Shown here one piece after another: positions 44,824-53,460 of a stretch of DNA of 64,000 nucleotides (positions within the stretch are counted from its first letter, which is position 1; the number at the start of each line of letters is the position of its first letter). A model generated the notes under the pieces. That model made no database searches, was not told the origin of the DNA, and worked only from the letters and a program-made list of their open reading frames with translations. This stretch comes from CAG-791 sp045113775 (GTDB lineage: Bacteria > Bacillota > Clostridia > Lachnospirales > Lachnospiraceae): the NCBI GenBank assembly GCA_045113775.1, contig JBGUJH010000141.1, forward strand, positions 1 to 64,000, read 5' to 3'. Made by a program: the position numbers and the translations under genes.

Positions 44824-47263
44824 CGAATACTACATTTCCTCCTCTGAAACCTGCGGTAACGATCTGTCCGGGCCGGATCTCCTCCGCAAGAAGCTTTTCG
44901 GAAAGGGCGTCTTCAATGACTTTCTGGATCGCTCTCTTGAGCGGGCGCGCGCCCATCTTGGGGTCTGCGTATTCTTTCACTATATGCTTCTTGAGAGAAG
45001 GGGTGATCCTGAGCTTGATGCCCAGCTGCTTGTCCGCGCGGCGGATCAGGTCTTCGCAGAGAAGCGAACAGATCCTGTTCATTTCATCGTCACTCAGAGA
45101 ATGGAATACTAGTATCTCATCTATTCGGTTGATGAATTCCGGGCGGAACATCTTCTTTACTTCTTCCATGACGCCGGAGCGCATCTTCTCGTAGGACTGC
45201 TCCGCAGTAGGCTTGTCGGCAAATCCGAGTGTCTTGGGCTCTATGATCCTCTGAGCGCCGACATTTGACGTCATGATGATCACAGTATTCTTAAAGTTAA
45301 CTTTATGCCCCTTGGAATCGGTTATATGACCTTCATCGAGAATTTGAAGGAGCACATTGAATACATCCCTGTGCGCTTTTTCGATCTCATCGAAGAGTAT
45401 GACACTGTAAGGGTGGCGCCTGACTTTCTCAGAGAGCTGTCCGCCCTCCTCGTAACCTACATAACCGGGCGCCGAACCTATGATCTTGGAAACGGCATAC
45501 TGCTCCATGTACTCGGACATATCGACACGGATCATGTCCTGATCCGATCCGAACATCACTTCTGCCAGCGCTTTGGAGAGTTCTGTTTTACCGACGCCGG
45601 TGGGGCCGAGGAACAGGAAGGAACCGATCGGCCTGCCGGGATCCTGAAGACCTACTCTGCCTCTGCGTATTGCCTTCGCTACAGCGTGGACAGCATCTTC
45701 CTGGCCGATCACTCTCTTGTGCAGCTCATCTTCCAGTCTGAGAAGTCTTGCGCTCTCCTTCTCAGTGAGCCTGCTGACAGGGACCTTGGACCACATAGAC
45801 ACCACTTCGGCCACATCGGATTCCCTGACCTGAGGCAGCGCGGAGGACTGCTTTCTCTCCTGCCGTTTTCTTGCCGCCTGCAGTTTTTTAACAAGTTCTT
45901 CCTGATGGACCCTGAGCTGCTTGGCGTCTTCAATTCTTCCTTCTGAGAGAGCGGCTGCCATGAGCTTGTCGGCAGACGCGATCTCATCCTGGATCTTCCT
46001 GAATGAGTTTTCCTGAGAGGTTCCTGCGCCGCGGAGTCGAACAGCAGCACACGCTTCGTCAATGACGTCGATCGCCTTGTCGGGGAGATTTCTGTCATTT
46101 ATATATCTCTCCGAGAGGTCCACCGCGGCACGGATGGCCTCATCAGTTACGACCACATTGTGGTGTTTCTCGTAAGCTCCGACAACGCCGTGCAGGATCT
46201 CCTCCGCTTCTTCTATCGTGGGTTCCTCGACCTGAACGGGCTGAAAACGCCTCTCAAGAGCGGCATCCTTCTCAACATATTTGTGATACTCATTCAGCGT
46301 TGTAGCGCCGATGAGCTGGATCTCTCCTCTGGCCAGGGACGGCTTAAGGATGTTGGAGGCATCGATCGCGCCTTCCGCGCCTCCTGCCCCGATAAGTGTG
46401 TGCATTTCATCCACAAACAGGATGATATTGCCGGATTCGATGACCTCAGCGATCACCCTCTTGATCCGCTCCTCAAATTCTCCTCTGTACTTGGAACCGG
46501 CAACCATTCCGGAGAGGTCCATCGTAAGAAGTCTCTTATTCTTTACCGTGGCAGGCACATCGCCGCCCACGATCCTCTGCGCGAGTCCTTCGACTATCGC
46601 AGTCTTGCCGACGCCGGGCTCTCCGACCAGGCAGGGATTATTCTTGGTCCTGCGGCTCAGGATCTGGATCACCCTGCTGATCTCAGTCTCTCTCCCGATC
46701 ACCGGATCGAGCTTTCCTTCTCTCGCCAGTTTTGTCAGGTCCCTGCTGTACTGCGGAAGGATCCTCTGATTCTGGGAATCCGCTGAAGTCTCTCCGCCCT
46801 GCAGATCATCTTTGTGGGCTGCGGGATCCTCGCCTATTGCTGCCAGAGTTTCAAAATACAGCTTAGCCGGGTTGATCCCAAGCGTCTCGATCAGTTTGAG
46901 CGCAATGTTCTCCCCTTCAGTGATGATAGCAAGGAGCAGATGTTCTGTACCCACCTGGTCTGAATGAAAGCGCTCGGCGAGGTTTCCGGCTATCCGCATG
47001 ATCTTCTGGCATCTTGGAGAGAATCCCTCGTGGTCAAGAAGAGCCAGATTCGCAGATTTGATATTGAGCTGCGAGATCATGTCGTTAAGCCTCTCCAGGG
47101 TGCAGTTATTGTCGCGCAGCACCTTGGACGCAACGCCGTCCGGCTCCGCTATCAAACCCAGCAGAAGATGTTCAGTACCTGTATAATTCTGTTTGTTGTG
47201 TCTGGATGCGCTCTTGGCGAGGCGTATAGCCTCCTGCGCGCTTTTCGTATAGTTTTCTCTCAT
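44810..47263 (-). CDS. clpC: ATP-dependent Clp protease ATP-binding subunit ClpC
   Basis: AAA+ unfoldase of 817 residues. Two N-terminal Clp repeats (about 1-145), first Walker A GEPGVGKTA, a coiled middle domain around 410-470 (DKLMAAALSEGRIEDAKQL), and second Walker A GPTGVGKTE. The LGF loop in PKTLGFADK is the site that docks ClpP. It unfolds damaged or regulatory proteins for ClpP. Its ATG overlaps the gntR stop as ATGA. The usual ctsR, mcsA and mcsB genes are absent here. The ClpC N-domain normally accepts arginine-phosphorylated clients made by McsB; whether McsB exists elsewhere is unknown. Confidence 0.96.
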   Translation of the reverse strand: MRENYTKSAQEAIRLAKSASRHNKQNYTGTEHLLLGLIAEPDGVASKVLRDNNCTLERLNDMISQLNIKSANLALLDHEGFSPRCQKIMRIAGNLAERFHSDQVGTEHLLLAIITEGENIALKLIETLGINPAKLYFETLAAIGEDPAAHKDDLQGGETSADSQNQRILPQYSRDLTKLAREGKLDPVIGRETEISRVIQILSRRTKNNPCLVGEPGVGKTAIVEGLAQRIVGGDVPATVKNKRLLTMDLSGMVAGSKYRGEFEERIKRVIAEVIESGNIILFVDEMHTLIGAGGAEGAIDASNILKPSLARGEIQLIGATTLNEYHKYVEKDAALERRFQPVQVEEPTIEEAEEILHGVVGAYEKHHNVVVTDEAIRAAVDLSERYINDRNLPDKAIDVIDEACAAVRLRGAGTSQENSFRKIQDEIASADKLMAAALSEGRIEDAKQLRVHQEELVKKLQAARKRQERKQSSALPQVRESDVAEVVSMWSKVPVSRLTEKESARLLRLEDELHKRVIGQEDAVHAVAKAIRRGRVGLQDPGRPIGSFLFLGPTGVGKTELSKALAEVMFGSDQDMIRVDMSEYMEQYAVSKIIGSAPGYVGYEEGGQLSEKVRRHPYSVILFDEIEKAHRDVFNVLLQILDEGHITDSKGHKVNFKNTVIIMTSNVGAQRIIEPKTLGFADKPTAEQSYEKMRSGVMEEVKKMFRPEFINRIDEILVFHSLSDDEMNRICSLLCEDLIRRADKQLGIKLRITPSLKKHIVKEYADPKMGARPLKRAIQKVIEDALSEKLLAEEIRPGQIVTAGFRGGNVVFDGRE

Positions 47264-47652
47264 TGATTGTCAATCCTTACACCGTCATATTCGTCATAAA
47301 TGCGGTCAACAAGCATCAGCATGTCCTGCTTGCTCAATCCCCGGCACCTGGCCTCGGCTAGGAGGATCCTCATGTCCTTCTCAACATGACGCAGGGCTCT
47401 TTCCCGGTTTCTTTCGGTAACAGAGATAAAGGCGCCGCGTCGTCTGTCAACTTTTACGAATCCTTCCTGTCTCAGGATCGTATAAGCTTTATTGACAGTA
47501 TGCATATTGATCCCGATCTCATCCGCCATCTGCCTTACTGACGGAAGCACTTCCCCATCTGAAAGCCTTGATGTTGCGATCGCCAATATGATCTGGTTGC
47601 ACAGCTGCTGATAAATAGCCTCGTCACTGCTGAAATCAATTTCGATCAGCAT
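47260..47652 (-). CDS. GntR family regulator (YtrA-like) heading the clpC operon
   Basis: Short transcription factor of 130 residues. The N-terminal winged helix-turn-helix includes EAIYQQLCNQIILAIA, LPSVRQMADEIGINMHTVNKAY and GFVKVDRRRGAFI, the GntR pattern. The C-terminal part is only about 50 residues of helix, as in the YtrA subfamily, which lacks a large effector domain. It overlaps clpC by 4 bases and lies under the promoter with the 16-bp palindrome. I infer that it represses its own operon and stands in for CtsR. Confidence 0.88.
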   Translation of the reverse strand: MLIEIDFSSDEAIYQQLCNQIILAIATSRLSDGEVLPSVRQMADEIGINMHTVNKAYTILRQEGFVKVDRRRGAFISVTERNRERALRHVEKDMRILLAEARCRGLSKQDMLMLVDRIYDEYDGVRIDNQ

Positions 47653-47713
47653 AATATCACCTTCCTTTTAAAAACGTTTTTTCGTACATTTCCGAGGTGC
47701 CGGACAATTACCA

Positions 47714-47761
47714 AAATCCACCTGTTATACTTATGATATAACAGGTGGATTTATATGTCAA
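47714..47761 (-). promoter_or_regulatory. Promoter and large palindrome of the gntR-clpC-radA operon
   Basis: TTGACA (47756-47761), 17 bases, TATCAT (47733-47738) on the minus strand. A perfect 16-bp inverted repeat, AAATCCACCTGTTATA and its complement with a seven-base centre (47714-47752), covers the -10, the spacer and the start point. It is likely the operator of the GntR protein. The CtsR heptad repeat is not present. Confidence 0.82.
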
Positions 47762-47801
47762 GTTTCGCTGTTGTTATGCAGTGCTGACCGAACAGTAACG
47801 A

Positions 47802-49643
47802 TTATTTTTTGTTGCGGGTGTTGCTGATAAAGGAATATTCCATATCGTCGTCATCTTCGAAGAGGGAATCGGAGAGATCGTCTCCATCAGAGAAATCAGC
47901 CTCTTCCTCCTTGTAAGATACATTTTTCATGACACGCTGCATGGAAAGCCTTCCTCTCTCGCTTCCGGCTGTATCAGCACCCTGATCGGAATAGTCACCG
48001 TCCTCGTCGTCGGGATCCTCTTCTTCTTCAGGTTCTTCCTCTCTGGGGAGAAGATCGATATCTTCAGGGTATTCCTTAAATTCATCGAATTCATGCTCGT
48101 CAGGCTCATCGTCATAGTCGTCGAAGTCTTCACCTTCATCTTCCGCATCTTCGGAGGAGTCCGTTCCAAACATTTTCTTCAGAAAGCCGAAGAATCCGCC
48201 TTTTGAAGAAGAACGCGACCTGCTTCCCTTAGGCTCGTCAGCATCTTCCTCCTCGACATCATCATCTTCGTAGTCTTCATCTTCGTAATCGTCGTCTTCG
48301 TAATCATCGTCCGAGTCTTCATATTCGTCTGTGTCCTCATCTTCATAGTCCTCATCCTCATAGTCCTCGTCCGAATAATCCTCTTCTTCGGAAATCTCTT
48401 CTTCGGGAACCTCTTCTTCCTGCTCCGCTTCTTCGGAGCTCTCAGGCTCTGAATCATCGTCAGCGCCGGATGATACCGCTTTAAGCGGCGATTTCACGTC
48501 ACTTTTTTCTCCCTCGGCGGCCTGGACAGGCGCAGTGTCTGCCTTATCACCTTCATCTGAAATATTCTTCTCATACTGAGCCGTCGTAGCTGCAATAGCC
48601 GCCTCGATCTCTTCTGTGGGAATCTCCGTGATCTCCGGTTCGGAAGACACATCCATTGTAATTGTGGAATCAGGAGTATTCACAGGCTTCTCTTCGGATT
48701 CCTTTTCAACGAGGTCTGCCGGGTCTTTCTCCTCCCCCGATTCATCAGATTCAGAAGACTCTTCATCTTCGGAATCCTCGTCTTCGGAAACTTCATCTTC
48801 ATCGTCGTCGAAATAGTACTCGTCGTCGCTGTCGTCGCCGTCATCATCATATCCTGATGCCGCTGCTTCCAGGGCTCTGCCTCTGGTAGTCTTGGATCTG
48901 CCGTCGCGAATGGATTTGAGAAGGAAGAGCACAAATGCCGCCAGCGCTATTGCGAGAATGCCAAAGAGGATCGCGAGCGTTCTCCAGATGCCTGCAACTC
49001 CCCCTGTCTGGGCCGCAGTACCACCCTGCCCCTGAATATCTGAGACTTTCCATTTGCTTCCGTTATCATCATTGTGGACATACCACTCACCGCTGCCGCT
49101 TTCATCAGTGTCGTAACTGACGCTGAACTTGGCATTGGGATCTTTAGTGGCGTCATATTCGCCGTCCGGGGTCTGTGCGGGAGCAGTCTGTGTCGCAGCA
49201 GCCGCAGCTTCCTGAGTAGACTGATCCTGGCCGGCAGGCTCCTCCTGAGGCTCCTGCTCAGGTTCTTCCGGTTCTTCTTCCGGCTCAGCTTCCTGTGTCT
49301 GTTCATTTTCAGGCTGGCCGCTGTTTATTGCCGCGAGTTCCTCGTCGCTTGCTTCGATCAGGTCACTCCTGACATAGCCCGTATTTCCGTTTTCAAGCTG
49401 AATATAGTACCATACATACCCGTCTGCGGATTGCACGGCATCAAGGATCGTGACCTCTTCACCTTCCTGCAGGCTTCCGATCGCTCCTGCCTCTCTGGAC
49501 GCGTCGTTTCTGATCATGATATCGTCTGTGACCGCCCTTGCCGCTGACACCTCGATCGGCACAGTCAGTGAGCTGACTGCAATAAACGCGCTGATTCCTG
49601 CAGCTGTCAGTATTTTGCCGAACTTCCTACTCCATTTGCTCAT
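47802..49643 (-). CDS. SH3-domain membrane protein with long acidic tail
   Basis: Protein of 613 residues. A signal peptide or N-terminal anchor (about 10-35) precedes one bacterial SH3-type domain (about 38-98, MIRNDASREAGAIGSLQEGEEVTIL onward). A Glu/Pro/Gln linker, a second small unknown segment and one membrane helix (about 222-243) follow. After the helix comes a basic stretch, then about 350 residues dominated by Asp, Glu and Ser, with EDYEDED-type repeats. Topology by charge: SH3 outside, acidic tail inside. Function unknown. The start is ATG 49643, with GGAG 6 bases upstream. It lies 100 bases after purD. Confidence 0.8.
   Translation of the reverse strand: MSKWSRKFGKILTAAGISAFIAVSSLTVPIEVSAARAVTDDIMIRNDASREAGAIGSLQEGEEVTILDAVQSADGYVWYYIQLENGNTGYVRSDLIEASDEELAAINSGQPENEQTQEAEPEEEPEEPEQEPQEEPAGQDQSTQEAAAAATQTAPAQTPDGEYDATKDPNAKFSVSYDTDESGSGEWYVHNDDNGSKWKVSDIQGQGGTAAQTGGVAGIWRTLAILFGILAIALAAFVLFLLKSIRDGRSKTTRGRALEAAASGYDDDGDDSDDEYYFDDDEDEVSEDEDSEDEESSESDESGEEKDPADLVEKESEEKPVNTPDSTITMDVSSEPEITEIPTEEIEAAIAATTAQYEKNISDEGDKADTAPVQAAEGEKSDVKSPLKAVSSGADDDSEPESSEEAEQEEEVPEEEISEEEDYSDEDYEDEDYEDEDTDEYEDSDDDYEDDDYEDEDYEDDDVEEEDADEPKGSRSRSSSKGGFFGFLKKMFGTDSSEDAEDEGEDFDDYDDEPDEHEFDEFKEYPEDIDLLPREEEPEEEEDPDDEDGDYSDQGADTAGSERGRLSMQRVMKNVSYKEEEADFSDGDDLSDSLFEDDDDMEYSFISNTRNKK
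48236..48460. repeat. Low-complexity GAN-codon tract inside the SH3 protein gene
   Basis: Imperfect short tandem units coding for Glu, Asp and Tyr on the minus strand. The reading frame is preserved throughout. Slippage could change tail length between strains. Confidence 0.7.
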
Positions 49644-49744
49644 GATATTCTCCATTCCGAGTTTAAAGACCCGCTATGCGGTGCTCTTCTTTCTGATCCT
49701 CACATGCGCCGGCCGATGACTCTTTTTTGATTCTTTACTGTTCG

Positions 49745-51022
49745 TCACTGAGCAGCATCTATTGCCTTGCCGATGTCATGTCTCATATATTCGCCGTCAA
49801 AGTGAACCCATTCCGTTGCTTTATAAGCATTGGCTCTTGCCTCGAGAAGTGTCTTCCCCAGAGCTGTGATCCCGAGAACGCGTCCACCGCTGGTAACGGT
49901 CTCCCCGTTCTCATTAAATTTAGTACCCGCATGGAAGCAGTAATATCCTTCCTTGCCGTCAAAGTTATCAAGTCCTGTGATCACTTTTCCCTTCTCGTAG
50001 CTTCCGGGATAGCCTCCCGACGCGATGACAACACAGACTGCCGCGTTGTCCTCAAACTGAAGGTCGACCTGATCCAGAGTTCCGTCAATACAGGCCTGCA
50101 TTACATCGATGATATCCGATTTCATTCTGGGCAGGACTACCTGCGTCTCAGGGTCACCGAAACGTGTATTGTATTCCAGCACCCTCGGTCCGTCAGCCGT
50201 GAGCATGAGGCCAAAATAGAGAACTCCTCTGAAAGGCCTGCCTTCCGCAGACATGGCATCCATCGTCTTCTGATAGATGTGTTCTCTGCAATACGCATCG
50301 ACTTCCTCAGTATAGAAAGGGCTGGGGGAGAACGTACCCATGCCTCCCGTATTGAGGCCGGTATCGCCATCGCCCGCTCTCTTGTGATCCTGGGAGCTGC
50401 TCATGAGCTTATAGTGTTTTCCGTCAGCGAAAGCAAGTACCGACACCTCGCGTCCGGTCATAAACTCTTCGATGACGATCTTGCTTCCCGCGTCGCCGAA
50501 TTTCTTATCCATCATCAGCTCCGCTACACCAGCCCTGGCCTCCTCGAGAGTATTACAGATCAGAACACCTTTTCCGAGAGCCAGGCCCGATGCCTTGAGA
50601 ACGATCGGCATCTTAGCGGTTTCCAGGTAAGCGAGCGCTTTTTCAGGATCGTCAAAGATCTCATAAGCAGCAGTCGGGATCCCGTATTTTTTCATGAGAT
50701 CCTTGGAGAAAGCTTTGCTTCCTTCTATGACAGCCGCGTTCATAGGCGTTCCGAAGATCCTGAGTCCTTTCGCCTCAAATGCGTCGACAATGCCCGCGCA
50801 GAGCGGGTCATCCATACTGCACACAGTGAGGTCGATCTCCTCGCGTGCGGCAAAATCCGTGAGAGAATCGAAATCCATCGTTCCGATCGGAACGCACTGC
50901 GCGATTTTAGCTATTCCCGCGTTGCCGGGCGCGCAGTACAGTTTATCCACATGCCGGCTTCTCCTGAGAGCCTCCGCGATCGCGTGCTCCCTTCCGCCGC
51001 CTCCAACCAGTAATACTTTCAT
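49745..51022 (-). CDS. purD: Phosphoribosylamine-glycine ligase
   Basis: ATP-grasp enzyme for the second step of purine synthesis, 425 residues. N-terminal VLLVGGGGREHAIA and the ATP-grasp core with LKASGLALGKGV and GVLYFGLMLTADGPRVLEYNTRFGDPE, the last containing metal ligands. The start is ATG 51022, with GAGGTG 5 bases before it. Last gene of purE-purM-purN-purD. Confidence 0.97.
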   Translation of the reverse strand: MKVLLVGGGGREHAIAEALRRSRHVDKLYCAPGNAGIAKIAQCVPIGTMDFDSLTDFAAREEIDLTVCSMDDPLCAGIVDAFEAKGLRIFGTPMNAAVIEGSKAFSKDLMKKYGIPTAAYEIFDDPEKALAYLETAKMPIVLKASGLALGKGVLICNTLEEARAGVAELMMDKKFGDAGSKIVIEEFMTGREVSVLAFADGKHYKLMSSSQDHKRAGDGDTGLNTGGMGTFSPSPFYTEEVDAYCREHIYQKTMDAMSAEGRPFRGVLYFGLMLTADGPRVLEYNTRFGDPETQVVLPRMKSDIIDVMQACIDGTLDQVDLQFEDNAAVCVVIASGGYPGSYEKGKVITGLDNFDGKEGYYCFHAGTKFNENGETVTSGGRVLGITALGKTLLEARANAYKATEWVHFDGEYMRHDIGKAIDAAQ

Positions 51023-51076
51023 TGGCACACCTCTTTTCTGAAATCTATCCTGAAACCTGTCTGTATACGACTCCGG

Positions 51077-51709
51077 TCATTTCCCGCTGATATGGGTGAT
51101 CCCTTTTTCATCAATCGTTACTCTTCCCTGGGCTATAAGGGAGATTGCTCCGGGAAGAAGGATCCACTCAGCTTCTTCCATTACGCGTCTCTGCAGGATC
51201 TGGGGCGTATCGCCTTCTTTCACCTCGACTGCTTTCTGCAGAAGGATAGGACCGTGGTCGAGATCCTCGTCAACGAAGTGGACAGTGGCCCCTGTGACCT
51301 TTACTCCTCTCTCAAGCACCTTCTCATGAACATGAAGGCCGTAATACCCCTTTCCGCAAAAAGAAGGAATCAGAGCAGGATGGATATTGATTATCTTCCC
51401 TCTGAAAGCATTTATCACACAGGCCGGCACAGCGACCATAAATCCCGCGAGGACGATCAGGTCGGGATCTGCTTCCTTAAGGCATGCGAGAAGCGCTTCG
51501 TTGAACTCTTCCCTGTTTCCGTAGTCTTTTGGAGATACACAGATTCCTTCAATCCCGGCCTTCTGCGCACGGGTCAGTGCGTAAGCGTTCTTGTTATTGC
51601 TGATCACGCGGACGATCTGCGCATTCTCGATCTTTCCGCTCGCGATCGCGTCTATGATCGCCTGAAGATTCGTTCCTCCTCCCGAAACGCAGACGGCTAC
51701 TCTCAGCAT
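51077..51709 (-). CDS. purN: Phosphoribosylglycinamide formyltransferase
   Basis: Transfers a formyl group from formyl-tetrahydrofolate to GAR, 210 residues. Motifs: VSGGGTNLQAII at the start, the catalytic asparagine-histidine pair in KIINIHPALIPSF, and VTGATVHFVDEDLDHGPI with the catalytic aspartate. The ATG overlaps the purM stop by 7 bases, so the two are coupled. The folate cofactor links to folC at 62 kb. Confidence 0.97.
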   Translation of the reverse strand: MLRVAVCVSGGGTNLQAIIDAIASGKIENAQIVRVISNNKNAYALTRAQKAGIEGICVSPKDYGNREEFNEALLACLKEADPDLIVLAGFMVAVPACVINAFRGKIINIHPALIPSFCGKGYYGLHVHEKVLERGVKVTGATVHFVDEDLDHGPILLQKAVEVKEGDTPQILQRRVMEEAEWILLPGAISLIAQGRVTIDEKGITHISGK

Positions 51710-52737
51710 AATTCAACTCCCTTCTGAGCGCCGCTTTCGGTCTCACCGATCACATAAGCGTCTTCGCCTGCTGCTTTAAGAGCTTCGACTGCCTTTTCGG
51801 CGTCAGCAGCGTCCAGGGCGAGCACCATTCCGATTCCCATATTAAATGTATTGTACATGATTTTTTCGTCGATCTCTCCTTTTTTCTGCATCAGAGTGAA
51901 GATCGGGAGAATCGGGTAGCTGTCCTTGCGGACTTTCGCAACAATACCCTCGGGGAGCATTCTCGGTATATTCTCGTAGAAACCGCCTCCTGTGATATGG
52001 CTGCAGCCCTTTACCGTGATCCCTGCGTCCTTAACGGCGCGAAGAGCTTTCACATAGATCTTTGTAGGTGTCAAAAGGGCTTCGCCCAGCGTTGATCCCA
52101 GTTCGGGATAGAACCTCTTGAGATTGGTCTCATTTACATCAAATACCTTTCTCACGAGAGAGAATCCGTTGCTGTGCACGCCTGAAGAAGCGATTCCCAC
52201 AAGCTTGTCTCCGGGCTTAATATTCTCGCCTGTGATGAGGTCCTTCTCATCCGCAACTCCGACCGCGAACCCTGCGAGATCATACTCATCCACGGGATAG
52301 AAGCCGGGCATCTCTGCCGTCTCTCCTCCGATCAGGGCTGCTCCGGCCTGAATACAGCCTTCGCAGACGCCGCTCACGATGCTCGCGATCTTCTCGGGTT
52401 CGTTCTTGCCGCATGCGATATAGTCCAGGAAATAGAGGGGTTCGCCTCCTGCGCACGCCACGTCGTTGACGCACATAGCCACGCAGTCGATCCCGACAGT
52501 ATTATGTTTATTTGTAAGAAATGCGATCTTGAGTTTTGTTCCTACACCATCCGTACCGGAAAGGAGTATCGGCTTCTCCATACCCTTGATCTTCTCAAGT
52601 GAAAACGCCCCTGAAAAGCCGCCGAGGCCGCCGATCACTTCGGGGCGCATTGTGCGTTTGACATGTTCCTTCATAAGTTCCACGCTGCGATAGCCTGCCT
52701 CAATGTCGACACCGGAACTCTTATAATCCAATCCCAT
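51703..52737 (-). CDS. purM: Phosphoribosylformylglycinamidine cyclo-ligase
   Basis: ATP-dependent ring closure to AIR, acting on the product of PurL. 344 residues. Motifs LDYKSSGVDIEAG, then GTDGVGTKLKIAF and HITGGGFYENIPR. The start is ATG 52737, with GGAG 9 bases before it; the TTG seven codons upstream lies inside that site. A repeat copy separates it from purE. Confidence 0.96.
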   Translation of the reverse strand: MGLDYKSSGVDIEAGYRSVELMKEHVKRTMRPEVIGGLGGFSGAFSLEKIKGMEKPILLSGTDGVGTKLKIAFLTNKHNTVGIDCVAMCVNDVACAGGEPLYFLDYIACGKNEPEKIASIVSGVCEGCIQAGAALIGGETAEMPGFYPVDEYDLAGFAVGVADEKDLITGENIKPGDKLVGIASSGVHSNGFSLVRKVFDVNETNLKRFYPELGSTLGEALLTPTKIYVKALRAVKDAGITVKGCSHITGGGFYENIPRMLPEGIVAKVRKDSYPILPIFTLMQKKGEIDEKIMYNTFNMGIGMVLALDAADAEKAVEALKAAGEDAYVIGETESGAQKGVELC

Positions 52738-52760
52738 CTGCTGATTCTCCTTATTCAAAT

Positions 52761-52783
52761 CGGGCCCGCAGAGCGGGCCGCTG
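52761..52783 (-). repeat. Dispersed hairpin element, copy 4
   Basis: Between purE and purM, about 40 bases after the purE stop. Minus strand: CAGC, then perfect GGCCCGC-TCT-GCGGGCC. A second small hairpin CAGACCC-AAA-GGGTCTG-like lies just before it (52794-52810). Confidence 0.8.
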
Positions 52784-52822
52784 CGCCGCGTTCAGACCTT
52801 TGGGTCTGCCGCATGTGGACAA

Positions 52823-53332
52823 TTAGTCCTTCTTGTAGTTCTTGTACCCTTTCTCCTGAAGGCGGGCGTCCTTGGCTTCAACTTCTCCGGCCATATTTGC
52901 GCTGTAATCTTTCAGGCGCGCGAGCAGGTCCGGGTCAGAGACAGCAAGGATCTTGGCTGCCAGGATCCCCGCGTTTTTTCCTCCGCCGATCGCCACTGTC
53001 GCGACCGGGATACCGGAGGGCATCTGCACTATGGAATAAAGGGAGTCTCTTCCTCCGAGCGAGGTGGTGTGCATCGGGATGCCGATCACAGGCATGGGGA
53101 AAAGAGCCGCGCACATTCCGGGCAGATGAGCTGCCATTCCTGCTCCCGCGATGATCACTTTGATCCCTCTCTCTTCTGCTCCCTTTGCCCACTTGAAAAA
53201 CAGGTCCGGTTCTCTGTGAGCGGAAATAATATGCATTTCATAACTTATGCCAAACTCATCGAGGATATCTGCCGCTTTGCTCATAACAGACAGATCCGAA
53301 TCACTTCCCATTACAATTCCAACTTGTGCCAT
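52823..53332 (-). CDS. purE: 5-(carboxyamino)imidazole ribonucleotide mutase
   Basis: Small homo-octameric enzyme of purine synthesis, 169 residues. The signature GSDSDLSVM opens the protein; SAHREPD holds the catalytic histidine, and GAGMAAHLPGM and GIPMHTTSLGGRDSLYSIVQMP (read in parts) complete the site. It needs PurK in the class I route, or acts directly on CO2 as class II; purK is not in the window. First gene of the purEMND operon; AGGAGG lies 5 bases before the ATG. Confidence 0.96.
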   Translation of the reverse strand: MAQVGIVMGSDSDLSVMSKAADILDEFGISYEMHIISAHREPDLFFKWAKGAEERGIKVIIAGAGMAAHLPGMCAALFPMPVIGIPMHTTSLGGRDSLYSIVQMPSGIPVATVAIGGGKNAGILAAKILAVSDPDLLARLKDYSANMAGEVEAKDARLQEKGYKNYKKD

Positions 53333-53377
53333 AATTCCTCCTTAGCAGCTGTGCCCGTTGTCAGGACACCAAAACAG

Positions 53378-53398
53378 ATGCCTGTTTCGTTCAGGCAT
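53378..53398 (-). terminator. Hairpin in the purE leader
   Basis: ATGCCTG-AACGAAA-CAGGCAT on the minus strand, then CTGTTTT. It lies after the M29 gene and after a candidate purE promoter, so it is either the M29 terminator or a weak attenuator. Confidence 0.45.
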
Positions 53399-53411
53399 TC
53401 TTCCATGCTAT

Positions 53412-53440
53412 AGTTTATCGAAAACAGTTCTTCTGTGCAA
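53412..53440 (-). promoter_or_regulatory. Candidate purE operon promoter
   Basis: TTGCAC, 17 bases, TAAACT on the minus strand, between the M29 stop and the leader hairpin at 53378. Confidence 0.45.
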
Positions 53441-53460
53441 CATGTAATAAAGCGTACAAG

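Noticed and set aside
48236..48460. Short repeated units resembling a tandem-repeat or CRISPR-like array
   Set aside because: Units are very short, without spacers, and encode Glu/Asp/Tyr in the open frame of the SH3 protein.
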